Shown in pieces: positions 1-11,000 of a stretch of DNA of 64,000 nt. The first letter of the stretch is position 1. Every line of letters begins with the position of its first letter. A program made the position numbers and the translations under genes. Source of the stretch: Dirofilaria immitis (lineage: Eukaryota > Nematoda > Chromadorea > Rhabditida > Onchocercidae); contig JAKNDB010000068.1 in NCBI GenBank assembly GCA_024305405.1, forward strand, positions 9,223,501 to 9,287,500, given 5' to 3'. The notes under the pieces were generated by a model. It was not told the DNA's origin. It saw nothing but the letters and a program-made list of their open reading frames with translations, and did not search any database.

Positions 1-2685
1 GAAAAAAACTGAAATAATAAGAAAAATAAACGAAGAAAAGATAAAACTTACAAGCTGTCATGAAAGATTCATAATTCCTCGTTTGCTGAGTGGGTATCCA
101 ACCACATTCAGGTAATTTATCAGATGGCTGCAAAGCCAAACCTTTCAAAATCTGAAACACTTATTTAAAACGAAAAAAGTTTTGTTAATGCAAAACAATT
201 CTGTACAAAGGATGGAAAAAGTTTTGTAGCTTCCGAGCAAATCTAATAAAGAAAACCTGTTGCCTCGCCTGTTCTTCATCCAGCATTATGTCATCTTCCC
301 ATCGAATTAAATTTACGGGAAGGAATGTTTCAGGCGAAAATGGTTCACATGCTGCCAATCCAGGACCAATTGCTTCCTCAAGTTCGTCTTCACTTTTATC
401 ATTTTCTCATCTTTCACGACACCTTTTTTCGTAATGACTGCTGCAAAAATATGATTCATCTTTTTCTAAAACTTGAGATTACTGCTATGTTAGAAATACA
501 CACCTCATGCTTCAATTTAAATCCATAATCAAAATGAGATGGACTTGACAAAACATTCATTGCGTCATACCAAATACGCGCCGGACCAAATCTAAAACGT
601 ATAAACTAAAATAAATAATTTCTTTTTAGCAGAAATGAACAGGAATTTTGTAAACTTAAATAAAAAAATCCTTCAAATTTTTAAGAATAATTCATTCCTT
701 TTCATAATAGATACATAGAGTACAACGAATCAATTCCACTGGAATTTTTCTAAACACCAGACCTCCACGGTGATACATCATTTACACCGCTATCACTGTT
801 GCCATTTTTAGCTGATACAGTCGACGATGAAGGTCTCATTAAAAGAACTTCATCATCCACAACACAATTTTCCGGAGCAGGGGGATCTGCGAATAGTAGT
901 TTCGGGCTATATGTTTCAGTTGACTGCGATGTTTTTAAGAGCTAAAATTCTGCAAAATTAAGTAGAGCAAAACCCAAAAATCTTTACCAGTATAGGAATT
1001 TTGAACTTTTATCAATGAAATATCCAGGTAAGGTAGAGTTCCTTTTAGTCAGAAAAAAAGTTACTTCTGAAAATCCTCCTGACATTTGCGGTTCTTCTAC
1101 CCTTACTGTTATAGTTGCTACTGCTGCTTCGCCATCTTCTTCCTGTCTAGGACTCTATAAAATTGTAAATCCCATTACTATCAAGATCACTTACTTTTCA
1201 TATGAATATTCAAATATGTCAAAACAAATTATTCACATATATGCAGAAAATGGAATAAATCTATAATGATGAATGAATGTAGATTACTGCAGTGAAAAAA
1301 TATATATGAAAACTACATTTGGCCGAAATGTCTTCGAAGGCCACCAAATTCTTGTTCTTGATGAAGACTTGATGTTAGCCCCGAAAAGACGAGAGAATCG
1401 TAAGATTTTATTGCGTGAATAATCCGGGAAAAATCGCCTTAAAAAAGTTAAACAATTTACAGTTCTAAAAAATCCTATTAGAAATGAACATTTTTGTAAC
1501 CAATTATAACTAAAAACTAAAGAGTCACTTGAAATTAATATTACAGAGATATCCATAAAATATTGCCTCGGATCAATTTTGTGAAGTTCAGGATTCTGCA
1601 AAATCCCAGCCAAAGGAGCATCATCACGTTCTGATGGCGATATAAATGGTTCATCATTACAGTCTAAATTAATAAAAGAAAACCGTTAACATGTTATTAG
1701 ATTCAATGTCGAAAAATGACACAAAATTTTAGGATTTGCTTCACATACCAGGAACAATTAACTTATAATCATCATCTGAAAAATCATTATGTTCATCATC
1801 TGCATCATTCGTTTGGTCCAACAAATCCGAATGACGAACATACCATGCTACAAACAAAAAATTTTGAAAAATGCTTAACTTCATATAGCGATGCAATAGA
1901 AGGAGGTAGTATTTGCTCTTGAAAATATCTGATTTGAATTAATTTGAAATTAATTAATTAAATGAAAGAATTGATTTGACTGATTAAAATGGATTTCTTG
2001 GATTTAATTTCTCCTTGTCACCGTATCTGCTTCTTAAATACAATAAAAAGCCAATGAATTCGTTTAAGCCGCAAAAACATGACTAATGTGCCAAAACTTA
2101 CGCTCATTGACAGCACAAGGATGACTTCGATAGAATTCTTCAGTGTCTGGATCAGATGAACTGAAATTAGTATCTCGACTTTCATTGTCACAGTCTTCGT
2201 CGTTTACAGCTGTTCTTAAGCTCTCCTCATCTGTAATTTTTTTTCAGTGTCATCAGCTCAATGTATAGTTTCAAAAAATCAAGAGTTCTTAAAACTCTGA
2301 TGTAGTTATTTTTCATGTTATTAACCTATGTTGCTAAGAATTTAATGGTAAAGCAAAAACATGGAGGTCAAATACTTCCGAGGTCCCATACCTTCCATTC
2401 ACTTATTCAGAAGAATATTAACATCGATGAACTTACTTTAACATTGAACTAAATCTTTGATAAATCTATTTTTCCCTTGTTTAGTCCGATAAAAGGTTTA
2501 GTGGTAACGATTGTTTTTAAAGGTAGGCTCGTACATCCACAGAGATATATACATACCATACACACTTCAAGAACTAGAAATTGGACATAGGAAGATCAAA
2601 AATACAAGAAAATTATACCATCAAGATGTGAAAGACTAGGTTCTCGGGCTGAATTCTGAGATAAATTATTTTCGGCATCTTCCAT
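1..2685 (-). CDS. taf-1: TAF1, TFIID subunit 1 (5' part, cut by window edge)
   Basis: Largest TFIID subunit, a nuclear scaffold for RNA polymerase II initiation. Exons read on the minus strand: 2685-2619, 2230-2102, 1847-1749, 1663-1545, 1437 to about 1330, then exons near 1154, 930-750, 595-530, 430-240 and 160-50. The first three junctions keep phase 1. The N-terminus is acidic. The identifying motifs, in order, are PLAGILQ, ILRFSRLFG, WRFGPARIWYD (split by an intron near 770/596), FDYGFKLKHE, IRWEDDIMLDEE and GWIPTQQTRN. These match the conserved order in animal TAF1 (PLAGIMQ, VLRFLRLFG, WRYGPARLWYD, FDYGFKLR, WEDDIIWD), i.e. the region leading into the DUF3591 core. The HAT core, zinc knuckle and bromodomains would lie beyond base 1. 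Start chosen at 2685 because a TTCATAG acceptor sits 12 bases upstream. The 1545/1437 junction does not keep phase as read, so that boundary is uncertain. Confidence 0.9.
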
Positions 2686-2697
2686 CGCCTTTTATGT

Positions 2698-2708
2698 CTA
2701 TGAAGAAC
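2698..2708 (-). promoter_or_regulatory. 3' splice/trans-splice acceptor before the TAF1 start
   Basis: On the minus strand the sequence TTCTTCATAG ends at 2698, 12 bases before the TAF1 ATG at 2685. An acceptor so close to the start codon is what spliced-leader addition leaves in nematode genes. It could also be the end of a normal 5' UTR intron. Confidence 0.4.
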
Positions 2709-2722
2709 GCAATAAATATGGT

Positions 2723-2962
2723 TCAAAAATAAAGATAGACCGTATTTTGCTGAAATTTAGCATTGACCACAGCAGACAGTATAGTCCTATCGACCATTTC
2801 GTCTACAACAACTATTTCTTCAAGAGTAATTTGAAACAGCTTCAACTAATCTATTCATGCGGGCTAATTTATCATTCAGCCCAATCCTTCCAAATAATTA
2901 AGAGTCTGAAGAGCAACATTGATAAGTTCAGATTCCTGTTGAACAGCATCAGTATTTGTCCT
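2723..2962 (-). pseudogene. Unrecognised frame-broken coding remnant
   Basis: Three consecutive stretches read as coding on the minus strand in different frames with no room for introns: one ending LQTLNYLEGLG (about 2962-2882), one with NDKLARMNRLVEAVSN (about 2877-2828), and one with ITLEEIVVVDEMVDRTI that runs to a stop at 2723. Each change of frame falls in or beside a short mononucleotide run (GGG near 2878, AAA near 2829). The composition is helical, charged and protein-like. I do not recognise the family. It lies between TAF1 and the purD/xerC block, so it may be a third bacterial fragment, or the end of a host gene damaged by sequence gaps. No function is assigned. Confidence 0.4.
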
Positions 2963-3189
2963 ACTTATCAAATTTCACCATTTACAGTTACCACCTTATC
3001 AGCCAACACAAGCATAACCTTTCCTAACTCGTGTCATTGGCAAAGTGAGGCATAAATAGTGTCTCTCTTTATGTTCAGACATTGAGATGGAAATAAAACT
3101 TGATTTGATAAAGCTCATTACGACACCGTTGTGAAACTTTGTTATCCAAATTAAAGTTTTGTTAAGGATCCAGATGTTCTTCAACAAAT

Positions 3190-3480
3190 CTAGTCGGGCG
3201 TTAGCGAGATTAGCGGATTAACTTTTTCTTTATAAGCTCACGTTCTTTCCTACCAGCATAGAATCTATTGCTGAAAAGCTTCATTTTTTGTATTGCAGAT
3301 TATAACACCTTTCCCTGCCGCAATCCCATTTGCTTTTATCACAAGTGGAAATTTTATTTTATTGCTGAGTACAAAGTTTTTAGCTAATCCCTCATCAACA
3401 AAATGCTCATATCTAGCAGTCGGTACACCATATTGTTTACACAACTCCTTAGTAAAAGAACGACGATCATGATTACACAC
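3190..3480 (-). pseudogene. purD: purD fragment (phosphoribosylamine-glycine ligase), Wolbachia-like
   Basis: An open stretch at 3480-3265 matches the early ATP-grasp region of PurD, the enzyme joining phosphoribosylamine and glycine in purine synthesis. Visible motifs are KELCKQYGVPTARYE and PLVIKANGIAAGKGVII; the latter is the nucleotide-binding P-loop-like segment of the family (usual form PLVIKADGLAAGKGV). Only about 70 of the usual roughly 420 residues are present. The part before residue about 100 is missing, and no PurD sequence is seen above 3480. After about 3270 the frame breaks and a short continuation (AIDSMLVGKE-like, another frame) reaches about 3190. It is a non-functional fragment. 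The bacterial character and the neighbouring recombinase fragment point to Wolbachia as donor, by inference. Confidence 0.75.
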
Positions 3481-3787
3481 AGGCTGTCATCTACATCACA
3501 ACCGATAAGGTCATAGTAATTAACCATGGAGAAATAGAAGAAATAAGAACTCATGATTCCCTCATAAGCAAAAATGGACTATATGCAAAATTAGCGAAAA
3601 TATAGTAGACATGTCATACTATCACAAATTAACACAAATTAGGTTGACATCTTAAATTTAGGTTAAGATATTTAATCCTCAAACATTTTAATCTATAATA
3701 AAACAATGTTATTTTTCTAAGGATTAGTATCACTCATACTTATGTTTTTAGCATACTAACAACATATGACTACCCATTATCTACCAA

Positions 3788-4594
3788 ATGAATTTTCTTA
3801 GCACTCACATTGGAGGAGAAGCGAACATTGGCTCTTTGGAAAGATTGAGTGTGCCTGAGCTTAGAAGTTGGCTTAGCTTTCGTTATGCAAGAGGTGTGAA
3901 TGCTAGGAACGCTCGTGCATTGTCAATAATCAGAAATTTTCTCAGGTACATAAAAAACAATTACGGAGTAAACAATGAGGCCGTATTCTCCTTATCTAAA
4001 CCAATTCAGAGAAGGACTTTACCAAAAGCATTATCAATATTTGACATAAAAACTTCAGTAAAAGGAACGAAATTGTCTAATCTAGGTGAACCTTGGGTGG
4101 TAAAAAGAGAAATTGCGATTATTGTCCTACTGTATGGCGCAGGGTTAAGAATCAGTGAAGCATTGGATCTTAAGGTTGGTGATATCAATAGTAAAAGTTT
4201 AACAGTTATAGGTAAAGGAATGAACAAAAGCAGGTATTTATTCTTCCAGTAGTAAAAAGTGTATGCAAGAGTATGTGGAAGCTTGTCCTTACCTTAGTGT
4301 TAATAATGAAACGCAATATCTCTTTATGGGAGCAAGAGGAAAAAATTGAAAAGAACTTATTTCGCTAATCGTCTGCAAAAAATAAGAATGTTAAGTTTGC
4401 CAGAAATCTTATTCCCACATGCATTCCGTCATAGTTGTGCTACTCATTTGCTTCAAGAGAGCATTGACATAAGGTTAATACAGCGACTCCTTTGCCATTC
4501 AAGTCTTGGAACTATTCAAATCTATACTTACCTAAATTATCAGGATATTTTTAATATGTATAAAGGTACTCAGTGGAGTTTGGGAAAGAAATAA
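3788..4594 (+). pseudogene. xerC: xerC/xerD-type tyrosine recombinase, truncated and frame-broken, Wolbachia-like
   Basis: Tyrosine recombinases of this class resolve chromosome dimers at dif in bacteria. The piece begins inside the N-terminal core-binding domain (NFLSTHIGGEANIGSLERL), so about the first 30 residues are missing. It continues through PIQRRTLPKALS and the catalytic-arginine segment GAGLRISEAL. Frame breaks follow at about 4233, 4260 and 4340-4345. The C-terminal part has the HxxR box ([12 protein letters not shown]), a second catalytic His in [11 protein letters not shown], and the nucleophile Tyr in IYTYL. Each break can be explained by one missing base, the last in a run of A. 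With a missing 5' end and at least three breaks in about 800 bases it cannot make a working enzyme as it stands. XerC versus XerD is not settled. Confidence 0.8.
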
Positions 4595-4600
4595 AAGAAA

Positions 4601-6423
4601 CCTTGTAATTCAAAAACTGTCAGTGGCACTGCTAGGTCTTACGTCTACTCATTTTTAAATAGAAAAGCATCCTATTTTAAAAAGAACCAATGCCAATGCT
4701 GTTAAGAGAGGTACTTATTTCTAGATAATTATTTTATGTTAAACATACACCAATAGTGCGTTCTTCATATTTCCTGATTTTACATCAATACCATAAATAT
4801 GAGAACTATTTGTAGCAATGAGTTGTTATCTCTTTCTATATTATCACATGTCTCGAGCAAAGTGTGAAGGAATAAAATGACATCAGTAAACAAATGAAAA
4901 TAGAACATTCCTGTATCCAAATATCCAAAGCGGAATGTACGTTTCTTGCTTTATATTACAAAAGAAAGAAAAAGATGGCATAATGTGCATTTCTTGCTTT
5001 ATATTGAAAACGAAGAAAAAGACGATTTCATGTAATGTGATTCACCGGTTTATAGACCATTCAAATTCAGTATCTTCTTTTCAATCCCATGGATTACCTT
5101 TCGGTATCGTTCGCTACGTGGCACTACATCGCACTACATGATCTCTGCACTCTCAAAATCATTTGTTACTACTTACTTATTTCATATTTAATTTAATAAA
5201 ATCCATATCTTATTTGTTATGGAATATTTCACTTTATATCCAAGTGTCGATATCCGCGATTTCATAGGGAGACATATTTTACGATTGTACAATTATGATG
5301 CAATGTTTGTTAACCATACGTTGTCATAGTTAAATAAAATCGAATTGTGGGATTTTCGAGGTATTATGATCTTGTAGGAGAGTAAAAACATATTGCTGTA
5401 ACCATGGTGTCTGCTTCAGCTCGTCCTTAAAAATATTTTATGACTATTTCCGTTTACTATGAGCGAACATCATCAATTGGCTTGTTTTTCTTTTAAAAGG
5501 TAAGGCATATACGATCTTATAGACGACCACAACAGTTTTCGGCAGGAAAGATGCTAAACAAGGTGCTGAACTTTTGGAAGACCAGAAAGAAAGCAGTAAT
5601 TTCCGTTTTATAATTAGAATCGATTGACGAGCCAGCTGGAGCAGAATTTACAGCATTAGCAAAATAATTGTGTAGAAAAATAGTAACACAAGTATACTAA
5701 AGAATATTGTTATTTATTTTATGGATGGAAGATTTATGTTTCTAGTGAATGTGTGTTAAAATTGATACTGCTACTTTTAAAGTACTAGACGACAGTTATA
5801 TCGATGATATTTAGCAGTAGAAACAACGAGAAGCTTAAAATGATATTACAAAGATAAAAAGGCAGGAAGAAAATATGGTGATGTCGGGATAAACAAATGA
5901 CAATGTATATTGAAAAATATAACAAAATAGCTAAAATTATGATTAAATTACAAATTAAATTAAGTCAAGAGCAATGACTTGGTTAAAATGATGTTCATCG
6001 AGATCTGATGACAAACATACATTACATTCTCATAGGATTGCAAGGTATACATAACCCACGCGACATGCATACATACATGAATAGTTGAGTTGTAGATTGA
6101 ATAATTCCATCTCATACGTCATATAACGCAAAAATTTTTACAACATTCATTAGGAGTTTGAAACCCTCCCTTCCTCTTTTCCCGCAAATCGAAAATTGTA
6201 ATTACTTAAAGATACTATTTAAATTAAGGGTACAATAGAGAAACATGCGATTGTGAAAAACGAATTTTGAATAGAAAAGAAAACAGAAAGACTAAATACC
6301 GAAGGCAGCAATAATAGTAAAAATGATATAGCGATGACTTCGATAACTATGATATAATTCTGACGTTAAATGATTGATAACGATAGCATTAATAACAAAA
6401 GAACGCACTAATTTCTTTCCTCT
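4601..6423. other. Intergenic, no gene recognised
   Basis: AT-rich sequence between the bacterial insertion and the 3' end of the dig-1-like gene. Its open frames are short and lack splice-site support. The only structure seen is a short 48-bp-spaced duplication at 4935-5025. Confidence 0.6.
4935..5025. repeat. Two-copy imperfect direct repeat, 48-bp spacing
   Basis: The 16-base core TTTCTTGCTTTATATT occurs at 4942 and again at 4990. Each copy is followed by an A/G-rich tract (AAAGAAAGAAAAAGA-like). A simple local duplication. Confidence 0.6.
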
Positions 6424-6552
6424 TCATTTTGAAAATGCGATAATGTTGTTTTGGGAATTTTCAAACAGCCATTTGAATACCTTTCGTACAACTGCTGGCA
6501 TCAATGACCATTCAAATGAGATCGTTTTATCATCTTTTGACTTCACTGTTGC
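6424..6552 (-). CDS. Possible terminal exon of the dig-1-like gene
   Basis: After a good acceptor (AATTTTAG, ending 6553) a 42-codon frame runs to TGA at 6424-6426. It contains [16 protein letters not shown] and then a possible alternative donor (AAG|GTATTC) at about 6480. It resembles coding sequence. The splice phase, however, does not fit the last firm exon (7278, phase 2) without a frame break, and I recognise no domain. It could be the last dig-1 exon or a chance open frame. Confidence 0.35.
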   Translation of the reverse strand, partial: ATVKSKDDKTISFEWSLMPAVVRKVFKWLFENSQNNIIAFSK

Positions 6553-7277
6553 CTAAAATTATGCAAAATCAGAATTCAAATGTTCAAAAAAGATTCGAAT
6601 GAATGTCAAAGCAGGTATTTAAAATACAGATAAATGGAATGAAAAATGTGAAGAAGCCAACAAAGAAAATAATTAGTAAAAAATAAATAAAAAGGCATTA
6701 TCAGCTGATAATACTTCAATAAACCTGTTACTTATTTCTTCAATAAAAAGTAATCATTCAGCGAATTTCTTATTATGTCATAATAAAAATAAGTAACTCG
6801 AGATATTCGGAATTAATATTTATTTAAAATATTATTCAAAATATTGGTTCACGAAATTAATAAATATGGAATTGTAAAATGAATAATTCATCTCGACTAT
6901 TTTTGCATCTTCTGAAAATTGCCTATCTGACTGACCGTATTAACGATAGTGTAATTTATGACTGGCTGTTATTTTGGCATCCATTCATATCGAAGAAAAA
7001 CATAACTTTATTTTCCTATATGCTAACTTGAAATCTCTTTTAATTTGCGCTTGTTTGCTGACTGTTCAAATTTCTATCATTCAAATTTCTATCAAAGTTA
7101 TTTATAAGAACTTCTTTTGCAGTTTAACAACTGGAATACATAAAGTAAGTATTTTTCGCATATTAATTAAAAAGCAAAAAAGCAAATGAGATTCATGATT
7201 TAGACATCCAAAGACTTTTAGACACAAATTTGTTACTCCAAGAATCTCTTAAGATTCAAAAATAAGCAATCACTGAC

Positions 7278-8072
7278 CTTATATTTAATTGTTTTGTCGA
7301 CAGTATGTGCATTATTTTTTCAGCATCAAAATCGTTTGTATTATGTTGGTTCGCGTAGAGGTACTGACCCAACATTGCTGCTATTCGATCGAAACTGGCC
7401 GCAATATTGACACACATTTTGGATCCGTTGGATCACGCATCATACCATGCGGACATGCACAGTAAAGTCTCCGGGGATGTTCACGCAACCATGTGAACAA
7501 CCGCCATTTTGTTGTTGACATTCATTTACATCTTAAAATGCGTTTATTAATGCTATACATCAAAATAGAGAGCATGATGGAACTTAATATCACCTTGAAG
7601 AATGACGAATGTCAAAATTTTAAATTTATATCAGCAAAACTGCCACAATAATCCATAAAGAAAAATCTGCATTTATAAAATAACGATCCAAATTATTAGT
7701 TTTACAAGAATATAGAGATACCCAAAATTCATTACCCTGTTTCATTGCAGTAATTTCCAATCACTTTTATTTTTCACTAAACATTTTTAAAGTGATGAAG
7801 GAAATCCAAAAACTATTTGTTATCACAAATTCGAAGTCCTGGATAAATTGCCAAATAAAATCTATTGCACTCCTAACCGTAGCATTGCCCATGACTGAAA
7901 AAGTATCCGCTGGGACATCGTCCATCTTTCGAAGGCATACTACAACGACATTCGCCATCCACAACTGGTGGAAGAGTAGCGACTGGACGGAATGGATCTT
8001 CTAGTGTTCCGCATGTAGGTTTCATTAAAGCTTCGCCATTGTTTGCACATATACATTGACATTTTTTATCGG
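7278..8072 (-). CDS. dig-1: dig-1 Cys-rich segment and last EGF-like module
   Basis: Exon 8072-7878: [19 protein letters not shown], then [20 protein letters not shown] and GQCY, phase 1 to 1. Exon 7531-7278 continues [16 protein letters not shown], a calcium-binding-type EGF start, then a slip at the run 7464-7466 to [17 protein letters not shown], and another slip near 7419 to [20 protein letters not shown] and a donor at 7278 (phase 2). Two one-base breaks in 250 bases are unusually dense. The tail after the EGF is helical and of unknown role. The true C-terminus is not fixed. Confidence 0.7.
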
Positions 8073-11000
8073 CTGATTATTTTGATCTGGTTGTTTTAGC
8101 GTAATATCTCAAATTTATAAATTAAAGCTAAACTAGATAAACTTTTTCTTTGAAACAGTTTATTCGTGAGATCGATCTCTAATATAGTAAAAATCTAGTA
8201 AAATCTGATAATGTTTAGTTCCATTGTTATTTAATTTCATAGCAATTCACCATTATCGAGTCGTATAGTTTTGCAGTCGTTCAGATTAGGCGGAATAGAT
8301 TTGTTGGCGGATCGTTGGGATTTCTCAACACAAATAGTATAACTGTTGTCGGTTGGTAAACCATCAATTTTCTTCCAAAACTATCACGGCAGCTTGCATT
8401 CAATTTTTGCCAATATTCTTTCGGCAGCGATAAATCCGGAGTATACCAGATGATGTAATCCTAAACAGTAAAATCCGGGTTTCGGTGATCAAAAGTTTCG
8501 TTCATTCTCGATAGAATAATTCAAATTAAAAAAAAGATTTGAATTTATTGAATAGAGTTCTTCAAAATTTAATAAATTGCAAAGAAAATACAGTACTGAT
8601 AAACAATTTTCAGCTCTTCTTTCATAATAAGAGAATTATGCAGGTAAAACTGCGAGAATATGGAAAGTCATGCATTAATTATATAGAAACTAATTGTATT
8701 AAATATTAATATTTAATAACAACTCATTACTTTATTATTCGTACAAGTCCAAGAGACGAGCAGCGAATTCGGACTCAAAGGTGTAACTTCAATGCTGGTC
8801 GAGTCATTCATAGATATTTTTGCTATAGAAAATTGATCATAATATTTAAAAAGTTTTGTTAGAAATCTTTCTAGATAAAGTTACTTTTAATTTCTTACTT
8901 TTCTGAAATATTAAAATAAAAATACTTGAACTTCCAAGATATAATTTAGGAATTCTTTCTTGTTTTGAATTCTATTGAAATAAAATTACATAAAACATGC
9001 AAAAGTCATCCATATAATTACGCTTGTGAAAGAATGGAAGGACTGTAGTTAGCAATGACTTTTGCAAATTAAACTGTAATATCAAACATTAATTATCAGC
9101 AATTAAGTCGTGGTATTAAATATTGATTAGTACAAGTTTTTCGAATTGGTGGCCGAGTCATGCGCGTTGATTTCGCTTTTCTCATTGCTGGTGTAGAAAT
9201 ATAACTGCAAAAAGCATGAGCGATCCAGCTGTGAAATAATTCATTTTCAGTCGACCAATCTGAGAAGTGAATCACCCTGTAAATTTAATTTTCTTCCGTG
9301 AAAATCTGGTAAGAGCGCTATCTTTATACTTCGAATTGCTGATTTGATATTTCTATTCGATATTTCTAAATTTCTAATTTATATATCTATATACTGAATT
9401 AGTTTTAATTTTTTAATCGTAAGTTACAATGTATTCATGAACATAACTGGAAAATGAGAAGACATAACTGGAAAATGAGTTGACTAAATAATAGAAGGAA
9501 AAGCATAACAAACTTGGTAGAACTTCCCAAAGATAATTCCTTTAAGAATTCATTAGATGGAGTTCTTATCGAAATAGTAACCACGCCATGTCCATACTGA
9601 TCTCGTGCATATTCCGCTGATTGTATCGCATCATCACTAGGATGAAAAAGAAAAAATGGAAGGAAAAAAGAATCCGACATATTTACACGTCATTTGAGAA
9701 GAAATAGTTTCATCTATTACATGCATAATTATTGATAAATGTTTGTATAATACCTGCTTGTACCATCTGAACTGATGATAAGAATTATTTGGATGACTCC
9801 TTTTATAGCATGCTCTTTAGACAGCAACACTGCTTCGTCAATACCTCGACCAAGTTTGGGAGAAATCTCATCACTTCTGCAAAATTTTCGGGATTGTCGA
9901 ATAGAAATGAACATTATTAAAGTTGTAACGTTGGTAGATCAATGAAATGCCATTTCATAAAAAAGTTTTCCTTTGTAAGAATTATAGCTTTTTCGATAAA
10001 ACTTGCTTTTCTGCACCACTTTGGCGAAAATTTCATCCACCACATCAACGCCGAAATTTGCTACCTTCAAGCTGATGCCATCGCTATCAACGCCTACTAA
10101 ATTCAACTGCATAAGTCTGCTTTCCGGTGAAAACCGCGTTTTCAGAAAATTAGCAACATGATTCAATACTAGTCGGAAATCCTAAAAGACTGCTTTCATA
10201 ACCACTGGCATACTGTAGGAAACAAAAAGCAGAGAGCCCAGGAAAAGTTACATAACTATGAAGATCGAAACTTTTTCAAAATACAATTGCCTTACTCTCG
10301 GAGGCGATCTGCCAGTACTATCAATGACGATTGAAAGCTGATATGGGCGTAAGAAACCGTCCTTGCAAAGTGGTATGGGAGCGAAATGTCCGGTTGTTGT
10401 TTTTCGATAGTGCAGTATCGGGTGAGATATTTCATCATTCCTAATCGATCAAATTTTTAAAAATCAAAAATTTGATAGTACTGATTAAAGCTAGGAATCA
10501 GTGAGTGTTAAATAATATGAAAAAATAAACTAAACTTCAGATGAACGAATTTTTGATATTGGTATTATTGCCAATATTTTAGTTTCTGTTATTATCATTG
10601 CTGCATTGATACAAGGAAAATGATTCGACTACGAAAATCGATTGCTCTGCTTTGCAAACGTACCTCTGTTTTGATTCAACGAAAGAAATATCACGTTTTG
10701 TAGTTCGATGAGGAATCTTCCGCGGTGGCCAAATAGTAGTGCCGGCCATATTAGTACCAGAACAAAGCGCCTGTCCAATTCGCAGCAGTTCTGGTTCTTG
10801 TAATTTAGTTCGACCAGGAATCGATATTACTCGCTGTTGACTGTATTCGTCACCCGTCAAACGATTCATTATCATTTGAGCTCCTCGGGTTGTGTTCATG
10901 ACTAACACGAAGATGTTTACATCCAGATGCTTACGAAGATCGTCTGCTGGGACAGTTACATTACCACTAAAAATTATCGAACAAAAACTATGGTATCAAC

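Larger units (their letters stand above)
3190..4600. other. Decayed bacterial (Wolbachia-type) insertion in nematode DNA
   Basis: Two intronless bacterial genes that are incomplete and on opposite strands (purD piece, minus; xer piece, plus) sit within 1.4 kb, bounded by host DNA on both sides (TAF1 below, dig-1 above). Filarial nematodes commonly carry such nuclear copies of Wolbachia DNA. The stretch between the fragments (3481-3787) shows no recognisable gene. I see no terminal repeats or target-site duplication marking the edges, so the limits are those of recognisable coding sequence only. Confidence 0.7.

Noticed and set aside
325..1922. Plus-strand frames over TAF1
   Set aside because: They lie opposite TAF1 exons whose minus-strand translation matches the conserved TAF1 motif order.
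3190..4600. Live bacterial contig or contamination explaining the purD and xer sequences
   Set aside because: Both genes are truncated and broken, and intron-containing nematode genes flank them on both sides within a few hundred to a few thousand bases.
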